Source: Acidobacteriota bacterium
GTDB lineage: Bacteria; Acidobacteriota; Terriglobia; Terriglobales; Acidobacteriaceae
Direction of reading: 5' to 3'
DNA: 7,146 nucleotides
Assembly: GCA_021811745.1 (NCBI GenBank)
Contig: JAJZNH010000184.1
Coordinates: 1 to 7,146 of the forward strand
Part shown: piece by piece, positions 1-6,595 of the stretch
Numbering within the stretch: position 1 is the first letter of the stretch
Layout: the number at the start of each line of letters is the position of its first letter
The notes under the pieces: generated by a model
Seen by the model: only the letters and a program-made list of their open reading frames with translations
Told to the model about the DNA's origin: nothing
Database searches by the model: none
Translations under genes and position numbers: made by a program

Positions 1-4
1 GCTT

Positions 5-1483
5 CTATTTCCGTTTCCAGCGCACGCCGTCCTTCGAGTCTTCAATCACGATGCCTTTCGCCACCAGCTCGTTGCGAATCTGATCGGCGCGGGCAAAATT
101 GCGCTGCCTCTTGGCCTGCGTACGCTCGGCCACGAGAGCTTCGACAGCCTCATCAGTGAGTGATTGGCGCGCCAGCAGTTCGGGAGCCGCGTCGGCTATG
201 CGGCCGGCTTGCTTGGCCCACTCCAAGGCGCGGCGGGTGGGCTCTGCGTCGTGATCCTCAATCACGTCGAAGACCGCGTCGAAGCTCGCCAGCACCGCGA
301 GGATGGCGTCGCGGTCGGAGGCGAGCAACTGCCCCTGGTCGATGGCCGTGTTGGCAGTGCGGACGAGGTCGAAGATCGGCGCGCGGGCCTCGGCGGTGTT
401 CAGGTCATTAGCGAGAGCGGCCATGTAATCCACCTGCGCCTGCTGCGCCGCGGCCTGCAGCACGGGGTTGCCGCCGGACGCAAAATTGCCCTCCATGAGG
501 CGCTGGCGAAACGTCCGCAGCCGGTCAATGGCGTTGGTGGCTTCGGTCAGGCCGTCGAAGGTGAAGTTGAGCTGGTGCCGGTAGGGAACCGAGATCAGCG
601 CCAGCCGGATGGCCGAAGCCTTGTAGCCCTTCAGCAGCAGGTCGCGCAGAGTAAAGAAGTTGCCCTCGCTCTTCGACATCTTGCGCCCGTCCACCAGCAG
701 GAACCGGACGTGCATCCAGTGCCGCGCGAACGGCTTATGTGTCGCCGTCTCGCTCTGCGCAATCTCGTTCTCGTGGTGCGGGAACATCAGGTCTTCGCCG
801 CCGGCGTGCAGGTCGAAGCTATCGCCCAGGTACTCCATCGCCATCGCCGAGCACTCGATATGCCACCCCGGCCGGCCGCGGCCGATGGGCGTCTCCCACG
901 AGGTTTCGCCGGGCTTGGCGGCCTTCCAAAGCGCAAAGTCGCGGGCCGAGTCCTTTTCGTACTCATCCACATCCACGCGGGCGCCGTCTTCCATGCCGCT
1001 CAGGTCCTTCTTGCTCAGCTTGCCGTAGGCTGGGAAGGCGGAGAGGCGAAAGTACCAGGAGCCGTCCTCGGTTTGGTAGGCAGCGCCTGCTGCGGCCAGT
1101 TTCTGGATCAGCTCAACCATGCGGGGGATGTGCTCGGTGGCGCGAGCCAGTTGCTCGGGCCGCTCGATCCTGAGGGATTCGAGATCCTCGAAGAACGCCT
1201 GCTCGTACCTGGCCGTGTACTCGCCGATCGCGACGCCGGCCTCGGAGGCGTTGCGAATGATCTTATCGTCCACGTCGGTGATGTTCATGACGTGGCGCAG
1301 GGGTACGCCGGTGAGCTTCAGGTAGCGGCGCAGCAAGTCGATCTGCAGGAACGTGCGGAAGTTGCCGATGTGACCGTAATCGTAGACCGTAGGACCGCAG
1401 GCGTACATGCGCAGGGCTTTGCCGTCTGACGGCGCAAGCGGATCGAGTTGCCCGGTAAGAGTATTAAAGAGGCGGAGCGTCAT
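5..1483 (-). CDS. cysS: Cysteinyl-tRNA synthetase
   Basis: This cytosolic class I aminoacyl-tRNA synthetase charges tRNA-Cys with cysteine using ATP. With the start at 1483 the protein is 492 residues (E. coli 461). It opens MTLRLFNTLTGQ, as family members do. The class I signature is HIGN (38-41) in YDYGHIGNF, a common CysRS form of HIGH, and KMSKS is at 268-272. The zinc ligands that select cysteine are all present: C29 (YACGPTV), C211 (WHIECSAM), H236 and E240 (FPHHENE). The helical DALR-type and anticodon-binding regions follow, and the end GVRWKRK fits the family. The frame stays open upstream to 1693, with an ATG at 1534, but that extra sequence is unlike CysRS and a candidate -10 box at 1539-1544 would put the transcript start near 1532, so 1483 is preferred. 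Its Shine-Dalgarno is weak. The gene is transcribed away from the rest of the window and its terminator lies outside. Confidence 0.96.
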   Translation of the reverse strand: MTLRLFNTLTGQLDPLAPSDGKALRMYACGPTVYDYGHIGNFRTFLQIDLLRRYLKLTGVPLRHVMNITDVDDKIIRNASEAGVAIGEYTARYEQAFFEDLESLRIERPEQLARATEHIPRMVELIQKLAAAGAAYQTEDGSWYFRLSAFPAYGKLSKKDLSGMEDGARVDVDEYEKDSARDFALWKAAKPGETSWETPIGRGRPGWHIECSAMAMEYLGDSFDLHAGGEDLMFPHHENEIAQSETATHKPFARHWMHVRFLLVDGRKMSKSEGNFFTLRDLLLKGYKASAIRLALISVPYRHQLNFTFDGLTEATNAIDRLRTFRQRLMEGNFASGGNPVLQAAAQQAQVDYMAALANDLNTAEARAPIFDLVRTANTAIDQGQLLASDRDAILAVLASFDAVFDVIEDHDAEPTRRALEWAKQAGRIADAAPELLARQSLTDEAVEALVAERTQAKRQRNFARADQIRNELVAKGIVIEDSKDGVRWKRK

Positions 1484-1538
1484 CAGTCGATCGTCGTGCC
1501 CCAAATGTAATTGAAACAGGCAGTTTGCGGTCATGTTG

Positions 1539-1544
1539 ATTGTA
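1539..1544 (-). promoter_or_regulatory. Candidate -10 box of cysS promoter
   Basis: Read on the minus strand this is TACAAT, a 5/6 match to the sigma70 -10 consensus, about 56 bases upstream of the chosen cysS ATG. No good -35 hexamer lies 16-18 bases further upstream, so the call rests on the -10 alone. If correct, transcription would begin around 1532 and leave a leader of roughly 50 bases. A leaderless start at the ATG at 1534 is the alternative, but the resulting N-terminus does not resemble CysRS. Confidence 0.35.
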
Positions 1545-1602
1545 ACAGCGATGGATTCCGGACGACGCACTGAAGCGCTGCTGGGTGAATCGCGTCCATC
1601 AT

Positions 1603-1615
1603 TCCCGAATCGGGA
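1603..1615. repeat. 13-bp inverted repeat (6-1-6) in cysS/OMP divergent region
   Basis: TCCCGA-A-TCGGGA is a perfect inverted repeat with a single central base. It lies between the divergent cysS and outer-membrane-protein genes, about 60 bases upstream of the candidate cysS -10 box. The size suits a dimeric DNA-binding protein, but no specific regulator is recognised. Confidence 0.35.
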
Positions 1616-1695
1616 GAGAAAACGCACTTGTGTAACATCCTGATTCCTATTTGTGGTGATCGCGCCAAGCAACCTGGGCCGGGATGCCACCATCA

Positions 1696-1708
1696 GTTAT
1701 CAGATAAC
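1696..1708. repeat. 13-bp inverted repeat (6-1-6) upstream of OMP gene
   Basis: GTTATC-A-GATAAC is a perfect inverted repeat with one central base, 40 bases before the start codon of the barrel-protein gene. It has the same 6-1-6 layout and central A as the repeat at 1603-1615 but an unrelated sequence. It may be an operator, and its right arm could overlap a weak -10 element (GATAAC, 4/6). No -35 partner is visible. Confidence 0.35.
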
Positions 1709-1738
1709 AAAAGGGCCCGCCTCTTGAGCGGCCGGAAT

Positions 1739-1743
1739 GGAGG
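1739..1743 (+). promoter_or_regulatory. Ribosome binding site deciding the OMP gene start
   Basis: GGAGG sits five bases before the ATG at 1749. An in-frame ATG at 1737 overlaps this motif and has no comparable site of its own, so translation should start at 1749 and the four residues MEAL are probably not made. Confidence 0.75.
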
Positions 1744-1748
1744 CTCTA

Positions 1749-2285
1749 ATGGCAGGTTTGCGCTTATCTTTGCGCATCTTCTTTCTGATGCTTTGCTCCG
1801 TGGCGCTTCTCGCTTCTCCCGTAATAGCGCGGGGTGCCGACAATGACGCGTTCTTCGGCTACAGCCGCCTCGGAAGTGATGCGTTTTATCCCAACGTGGG
1901 AGGCCTGAACGGTTGGGAGGCTGCCCTTCATATTCACCTGGCGCCATTCGTCGGCGTTGAAGGCGACGTGGCCCAATATGGCATTGGGGCAAACTCGACC
2001 ATACCGCGTACAACAACCGTTCTTTTCGGGCCGCGCGTCACCGTTGGTCTTGCAGGCTTTCATGTGTTCGCCCACGGCCTGGTTGGCATCGCCCACTCCG
2101 CCAACAGCGCTGGACCGCCGATTTCAGACACCAATTTTGCGGATGCGATTGGCGGCGGATTGGACGTGCCCATCCTGCCGTTTTTTGCGTGGCGCTTTGC
2201 CGGCGATTATCTCGATGCGCCTTCGCAGTCTCCGCCGGGCGGCACGCACGCGCGCTTCAGCACAGGACTTGTCTTCCGATTTTAG
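1749..2285 (+). CDS. Small outer-membrane beta-barrel protein
   Basis: The 178-residue protein begins with a Sec signal peptide: R5 and R9, a hydrophobic core at about residues 10-23 (IFFLMLCSVALLA), and likely cleavage after VIA (27) or RGA (30). C16 is not in a proper lipobox, so a lipoprotein is unlikely. The mature part has alternating hydrophobic and polar stretches with many glycines and aromatics, such as VGVEGDV, VLFGPRVTVGL, GGGLDVPI and FSTGLVFRF. The C-terminal phenylalanine is the usual signal for barrel insertion by the BAM complex. The layout fits the compact eight-stranded OmpA/OmpX-like barrels (OMP_b-brl type), with no periplasmic OmpA domain. Function is unknown: it could be structural, an adhesin or a small porin. 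It stands alone between cysS (divergent) and the tig operon, which has its own promoter. Confidence 0.8.
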   Translation: MAGLRLSLRIFFLMLCSVALLASPVIARGADNDAFFGYSRLGSDAFYPNVGGLNGWEAALHIHLAPFVGVEGDVAQYGIGANSTIPRTTTVLFGPRVTVGLAGFHVFAHGLVGIAHSANSAGPPISDTNFADAIGGGLDVPILPFFAWRFAGDYLDAPSQSPPGGTHARFSTGLVFRF

Positions 2286-2600
2286 TTCCTGATGATGAGC
2301 GGATCGATTTTTGCGGATCGGGTATTGCGCTCTGCCTCGACTCCGCTCAAATTCTCTCCGTGCCCTGCCGCGATGGAGCTGTTCTCCTGTCAACGGAAGG
2401 ACCAGTGACCCGGTCGATGCCGGTGCGCCAGTCCTCCGGACTGTCAGCGCATTCCTCAGTTCTGTATGGCTATGCAGATGTTTTGAGCCTTGCGGCGCAG
2501 TTCGCTTCCGCCGCCTGTCTTACGTTCGTAAGCTCCCAGGGTGACTGAGCAGTAACGTGCCTTTTGCGGTCCGTTCTGATTCGCCTTGGCTCTTACCGGT
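2286..2600. other. Gene-free stretch after the OMP gene
   Basis: No reading frame here shows a recognisable domain. Short frames on both strands are rich in Arg, Ser and Cys and lack a good ribosome binding site. The stretch holds three perfect inverted repeats: CAGTCC-tcc-GGACTG (2429-2443), GCGGCG-N11-CGCCGC (2492-2514) and CTTACG-tt-CGTAAG (2519-2532). None is followed directly by a T run, so none is a textbook terminator, although the first could contribute to ending the barrel-gene transcript. A direct repeat GCGGATCG also occurs twice near 2295-2320. Confidence 0.5.
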
Positions 2601-2629
2601 TTGACCCCTTCAGGAAACTTACTTACCAT
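2601..2629 (+). promoter_or_regulatory. Sigma70-like promoter for tig-clpP-clpX
   Basis: The -35 element TTGACC (2601-2606, 5/6) and the -10 element TACCAT (2624-2629, 4/6) are separated by exactly 17 bases, and an AT-rich tract follows. Transcription would start near 2636, giving a leader of about 100 bases to the chosen tig start. This is the best promoter-like match seen in the window. No heat-shock (CIRCE or sigma32-type) element was noticed. Confidence 0.6.
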
Positions 2630-2722
2630 GAAATAAGATATTTTTCCTCGGCCAAACGGAGCTCTATTGCCCTGACGGGCGGCCCGGTATGGCGGATTGA
2701 ATCGGCTCGCCGTGGCGGGCCT

Positions 2723-2728
2723 GGAAGG
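2723..2728 (+). promoter_or_regulatory. Ribosome binding site deciding the tig start
   Basis: GGAAGG lies seven bases upstream of the TTG at 2736. The other in-frame candidates are less suitable. The TTG at 2697 has only a purine run touching the codon and lies inside a small inverted repeat (GATT-G-AATC, 2695-2703), and the GTG at 2712 has no clear site. Confidence 0.5.
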
Positions 2729-2735
2729 CGAAACG

Positions 2736-4130
2736 TTGAGCTCTACCGGCACACTCGAGAATCATCCCCAACCTCAATCGGCCGAAACCGCGGCTGAGCA
2801 GGAAGTCCACGATCACGCGCAGGAAGGCCACAATCACGAACATTCCCACCAGCATGGCCCGGTGCTGAATCCTGAATGCACCCGCGAGCTGGTGCTTGAC
2901 ATCCCCGCTGAAGAGGTTTCGAAAGCCTATCGAACCGTTACCGGAAGCTTCAGGAAGTACGCGAAGATTCCCGGCTTTCGCCCGGGTAAGGTGCCGGAGT
3001 CGGTCATCAAGCGCCGTTTTGCCGCTGAGATTCGCAAGGAAGTTATCGATGATCTGCTGCCGGCGCGCTTCAATCAGGCCGTGAATGAACTGGGTGTGCG
3101 TCCCGTGGGCCAGCCTCAGGTGACTGAGCTGACCGTCGAGGATGGCGCGCCCCTGCATGTGAAGGCGGTCTTCGAGTTTCTCGTCGATTTCTCCATTGAC
3201 GGCTATCGGGATGTGACGGTTGAGAAGCCTCCGGTGGAAGTGACCGAAGAGGAGTTCCGGCACGAGATCGAGCAGTTGCGCGAATCGCGCGCCACCGTCG
3301 AGCCGGTCGAGGAAGATCGCCCGCTGGTGGATGGCGACTGGGCGCAGATATCCTATAAGGGACAGATCGACGGCGATGATGCCGCGGACCCGATTTCCGG
3401 AGAAGATGCGCTGCTCGAGATCGGCGGCAGGGATACGGTTGCGGCATTCACTGAAGCTCTGCGCGGCGCCAAGCCTGGACAGGAACTGAAGGCCGAGGTC
3501 ATCTATCCCGCCGATTATGGCGAGGCCCGGCTGGCTGGCAAAACCGTCAGCTACGAGATCACGGTCAAAGGTATCAAGAAGCGCAACGTGCCCGAATTGA
3601 ACGACGATTTTGCCAAAGAGCTGGGCAACTATGAGACTCTGTCGGAGCTGGAAAATCGCGTTCGCGAGCACATGGCCAACCGCAAGCGTCACAGCGTCGA
3701 GAGCGAAACCCGGGAGCGGCTGTTTGCGGCGCTTAACGAGTGCTTTGCCTTCGCGGTGCCTGAGTCGCTGGTGCAGGAGCAGATCGATGCGCGCCTGGAG
3801 CGCGGCCTGCGCGCTCTGGCTGCGCAGGGCATGAACCCCGAGCAGATGCGCAATCTGGATTTTGACCGCCTGCGTGCCGGCCAGCGCGATGCGGCGCTCG
3901 CCGAAGTGAAGACGAACCTTCTGCTGGATCGCATCGCTCACGAGGAAAATATCTCTGTAAGCGAAGAGGAAGTGGATCGCGAAGTGCAGATGGCCTCGAT
4001 CCAATCCCGTGAATCTGCTGACACTTTGCGCGCGCGGTTGACTGAGAACGGCGGGCTCGCTAGAATCCGGGAACAATTGCGGCGCGAGAAAACTGCGGCC
4101 GCTCTGTATGAACGGCTACCTGCAAGCTAA
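2736..4130 (+). CDS. tig: Trigger factor, ribosome-associated chaperone and prolyl isomerase
   Basis: Trigger factor binds the ribosome at the exit tunnel, cradles nascent chains and isomerises prolyl bonds. With a TTG start at 2736 it is 464 residues (E. coli 432), and the excess is an N-terminal extension. Residues 25-40 carry seven histidines (VHDHAQEGHNHEHSHQHG). The ribosome-binding domain then begins near 43 (VLNPECTRELVLDIP), with the ribosome-docking loop GFRPGKVP at 80-87 (E. coli GFRKGKVP). The FKBP-type PPIase domain spans about 187-275 (DGDWAQISYKGQIDG to VSYEITVKGIKKRNVPELND). The helical substrate-binding domain runs to the end. The first in-frame ATG lies deep in the gene (MANRK), so the start must be non-ATG: TTG 2736 has the best binding site, with TTG 2697 (477 residues) and GTG 2712 as alternatives. 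It is first in an operon with clpP, 33 bases downstream. Confidence 0.94.
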   Translation: MSSTGTLENHPQPQSAETAAEQEVHDHAQEGHNHEHSHQHGPVLNPECTRELVLDIPAEEVSKAYRTVTGSFRKYAKIPGFRPGKVPESVIKRRFAAEIRKEVIDDLLPARFNQAVNELGVRPVGQPQVTELTVEDGAPLHVKAVFEFLVDFSIDGYRDVTVEKPPVEVTEEEFRHEIEQLRESRATVEPVEEDRPLVDGDWAQISYKGQIDGDDAADPISGEDALLEIGGRDTVAAFTEALRGAKPGQELKAEVIYPADYGEARLAGKTVSYEITVKGIKKRNVPELNDDFAKELGNYETLSELENRVREHMANRKRHSVESETRERLFAALNECFAFAVPESLVQEQIDARLERGLRALAAQGMNPEQMRNLDFDRLRAGQRDAALAEVKTNLLLDRIAHEENISVSEEEVDREVQMASIQSRESADTLRARLTENGGLARIREQLRREKTAAALYERLPAS

Positions 4131-4163
4131 AGGCTGGCAGCCCACAAAGAGGAAGAACAGTTC

Positions 4164-4754
<591 letters not shown>

Positions 4755-4759
4755 CCGGC

Positions 4760-4793
4760 CGGCCCGGCATCGGGCAAGAAAACCAACGGGCCG
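4760..4793 (+). other. Alternative hairpins in the clpP-clpX gap
   Basis: Two perfect stems share a left arm. GCCCG-gcat-CGGGC (4762-4775) forms a compact five-pair hairpin. CGGCCCG (4760-4766) can instead pair with CGGGCCG (4787-4793) across a 20-base loop, ending four bases before the likely clpX ribosome binding site (4797-4802). The pairings exclude each other. They might set the clpX:clpP ratio, or simply reflect GC-rich spacer. A 10-base palindrome, GCCGGCCGGC (4754-4763), overlaps the last base of the clpP stop. Confidence 0.4.
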
Positions 4794-4812
4794 TTGAAAG
4801 GGTGCTAATCAC

Positions 4813-6084
4813 ATGAAACCGCGCACGGGACTCGAAGAAGCATTGCGCTGCTCGTTCTGTCACAAGTCGCAGGACGCTGTGGCCAAACTGATCTCGTCGC
4901 CCAGCGACTATCCACGCGCTTACATTTGCGACGAGTGCGTGGCCGTCTGCAACTCCATTCTTGAGGACGACCGTGGCGATGCGGCTCCTGCCACTGCGGC
5001 GGGCCACCTGCCCAAGCCTCAGGAAGTGAAGAGCTTTCTCGACGACTACGTCATTGGCCAGGACCAAACCAAAAAGAAATTGGCGGTTGCTGTTTACAAC
5101 CACTACAAGCGCATCCAGATGAACCGCGCGCGCAACAACGAAGTGGAACTGGCGAAGAGCAACGTTCTGCTCGTCGGCCCGACGGGATCGGGCAAAACGC
5201 TGTTGGCCTACACGCTGGCCAAGACGATTAATGTGCCCTTTGCCATCGTGGATGCCACCACGCTGACCGAGGCGGGCTATGTGGGCGAGGATGTCGAGAA
5301 CATCATCCTGAAACTGCTGCAGGCCGCCGACGGCGACGTCAACCGCGCCCAGCAGGGCATCATCTACATCGACGAAATCGACAAGATCGGCCGCAAGGAT
5401 GAGAATCCGTCGATCACGCGCGACGTCTCCGGCGAGGGCGTGCAGCAGGCGCTGCTCAAGATTTTGGAAGGTACCGTGGCTAACGTTCCGCCGCAGGGCG
5501 GGCGCAAGCATCCTCACCAGGAGTTCACAGCTGTCGATACCACCAACATCCTGTTCATCTGCGGCGGGGCGTTTGTGGGATTGGAGCGCGTCGTGGGCCG
5601 CCGCATCGGCAAGAAGGCCCTGGGATTCAGAACCGTGGATGCCGAGGCCGATCAGGCAGCCACGCGTTCGCATCGCGACACCGAGCTGCTACGCAAGACC
5701 GAGCCGCAGGATCTCATCAAGTACGGTCTCATTCCCGAGTTTGTTGGCCGGCTGCCCGTAATGGGGGTGCTTGACGAACTGGACGAGGCGGCGCTGATCG
5801 AGATTCTCACCAAGCCCCGGAACGCCATCCTCAAGCAGTACCAGCGTCTCTTCGAGTACGAGAATGTGCGCCTTCACTTCACGCCGGAAGCTGCCAGCGC
5901 GATCGCCCGCGAGGCTCTGGCGCGTAAGGTGGGCGCGCGCGGGCTGCGCATGATCCTGGAAGAACTGATGCTCGACCTGATGTATCACCTGCCCTCGAAC
6001 AAGCGTGTCCGCGAACTCGAAATCACGCGCGAGATGGTCGAGCGCCGCGATCTGTCGCTCTGCCTGCTCGAAAAGGCTGGCTGA
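4813..6084 (+). CDS. clpX: Clp protease ATP-binding subunit ClpX
   Basis: ClpX is a hexameric AAA+ unfoldase that recognises degradation tags, unfolds the protein and passes it into ClpP. The 423-residue product has the N-terminal zinc-binding domain (C13, C16, C39, C42), Walker A GPTGSGKT at 122-129, pore loop GYVG at 155-158, Walker B IIYIDE ending at D187/E188, the RKH pore loop at 231-233, the ClpP-docking loop LGF at 270-272 (IGF in E. coli), an arginine finger R313 in EFVGRLP, and sensor-2 R376 in GARGLR. The spacing between the two zinc-binding cysteine pairs is 22 residues instead of the usual 18, due to extra residues near SPSDYPRAY. The start is ATG, with AAAGGG about ten bases upstream. 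It is the last gene of tig-clpP-clpX; no lon gene follows. Confidence 0.97.
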   Translation: MKPRTGLEEALRCSFCHKSQDAVAKLISSPSDYPRAYICDECVAVCNSILEDDRGDAAPATAAGHLPKPQEVKSFLDDYVIGQDQTKKKLAVAVYNHYKRIQMNRARNNEVELAKSNVLLVGPTGSGKTLLAYTLAKTINVPFAIVDATTLTEAGYVGEDVENIILKLLQAADGDVNRAQQGIIYIDEIDKIGRKDENPSITRDVSGEGVQQALLKILEGTVANVPPQGGRKHPHQEFTAVDTTNILFICGGAFVGLERVVGRRIGKKALGFRTVDAEADQAATRSHRDTELLRKTEPQDLIKYGLIPEFVGRLPVMGVLDELDEAALIEILTKPRNAILKQYQRLFEYENVRLHFTPEAASAIAREALARKVGARGLRMILEELMLDLMYHLPSNKRVRELEITREMVERRDLSLCLLEKAG

Positions 6085-6090
6085 ACGTCT

Positions 6091-6107
6091 GCACGCTTAC
6101 GGCGTGC
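6091..6107 (+). terminator. Hairpin just after clpX, possible transcript end
   Basis: GCACGC-ttacg-GCGTGC is a perfect six-pair stem with a five-base loop, starting six bases after the clpX stop. It is followed by C-rich sequence rather than a T run, so it is not a standard intrinsic terminator. It could protect the 3' end of the operon message. Confidence 0.4.
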
Positions 6108-6130
6108 CCCCGGAGAAGGCATCCCCTGCG

Positions 6131-6154
6131 CCGTGGCCCTCACGGAAGGGTTTT
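6131..6154 (+). terminator. Weak intrinsic-terminator candidate after clpX
   Basis: CCGTG-gccct-CACGG is a five-pair stem with a five-base loop, and TTTT follows after five more bases. The short stem and the gap before the T run make it a poor match to the intrinsic-terminator model, but with the hairpin at 6091-6107 it marks the likely end region of the tig-clpP-clpX transcript. Confidence 0.25.
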
Positions 6155-6330
6155 CCTCTGTGCGATGGAACGATCGCTGCTGCAGCATGAGTCGAGGCCG
6201 GGGATTGCAACTCTGGAATGGCCGTAATGTCCACGCCGATTTTGCAGCGTTTGCGGTACACAACCACTGACACCCCATTAAATCTGCACCATTACCAACG
6301 TTATTCTGCTGCGGTTTTTTCCATGTCTGC

Positions 6331-6354
6331 GAAGTGTAGAGAGAAGTGCAGAGA
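6331..6354. repeat. Imperfect 12-bp tandem repeat
   Basis: GAAGTGTAGAGA (6331-6342) is followed immediately by GAAGTGCAGAGA (6343-6354), differing at one position. Only two units are present. This may be a small slippage duplication. Confidence 0.6.
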
Positions 6355-6388
6355 GGGATGTCGACCGCAGGGTGTGGCCTGGCGGCGA

Positions 6389-6408
6389 GCGTGAGATGCA
6401 GATCACGC
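6389..6408. repeat. 20-bp operator-like dyad
   Basis: The arms GCGTGA and TCACGC pair perfectly, and the centre TGCA is itself symmetric, so 16 of 20 positions obey the dyad (GCGTGA-ga-TGCA-ga-TCACGC). The GTGA/TCAC half-sites recall CRP/FNR-family operators, but the separation between them is eight bases rather than the six of a CRP site, so that assignment is not made. It lies about 345 bases before the receptor start codon. Confidence 0.4.
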
Positions 6409-6421
6409 GCCACTCTCGAAG

Positions 6422-6441
6422 CCAATTGGAGAAGCGCTTCT
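6422..6441. repeat. Two abutting perfect palindromes
   Basis: CCAATTGG (6422-6429) is directly followed by AGAAGCGCTTCT (6430-6441), both perfect palindromes without a spacer. The second could form a cruciform or bind a dimeric protein. No known site was recognised. Confidence 0.45.
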
Positions 6442-6571
6442 AAGTAGTGACAAGATTCGGAAACTTAACGCTGCCACCGAACGTCCAATTGAATGATCGA
6501 CGCAATTATCTAGTTGTATTCCGCTGCAAGTTCGCGGCAATCTCCGGTGGAAGTGAAATAGAAAGCGGCAG

Positions 6572-6595
6572 GGGCCGAAGCCCGATCTTTGTTTT
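6572..6595 (+). other. Short hairpin followed by T-rich run
   Basis: GGGC-cgaa-GCCC (6572-6583) is a four-pair stem with a four-base loop, followed by GATCTTTGTTTT. It resembles a very weak intrinsic terminator, or part of the leader of the downstream gene. The stem is too short for a firm call. Confidence 0.2.

Noticed and set aside
164..1429. 421-codon plus-strand frame opposite cysS
   Set aside because: It lies entirely antisense to a gene with complete CysRS motifs. Its product has no recognisable domain, and long antisense frames are expected in GC-rich genes.
1484..1693. N-terminal extension of cysS to the ATG at 1534 or the upstream open frame to 1693
   Set aside because: The extra residues are unlike any CysRS N-terminus, the normal N-terminus begins at 1483, and a candidate -10 box falls within the extension.
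1709..1735. CCGC/GCGG stem next to an A-tract, seen as a minus-strand terminator
   Set aside because: Only four pairs form, and there is no minus-strand gene upstream for it to terminate.
2286..2600. CRISPR, tRNA or insertion-sequence remnant in the gap
   Set aside because: There is no regularly spaced repeat, no cloverleaf and no terminal inverted repeats or transposase-like frame.
2664..4076. 470-codon minus-strand frame opposite tig
   Set aside because: It is antisense to a clear trigger factor. The product is His/Leu/Arg-rich without domains, and no ribosome binding site was apparent.
6389..6408. CRP-type operator
   Set aside because: Half-sites are GTGA/TCAC, but the central spacing is eight bases instead of six, so the standard site definition is not met; kept only as an unassigned dyad.
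5985..6425. 146-codon minus-strand frame across the clpX 3' end and the gap
   Set aside because: The first part shadows clpX. The rest is Arg/Ser-rich with no domain, and the frame was considered as a possible gene in the gap but has no supporting start signal.
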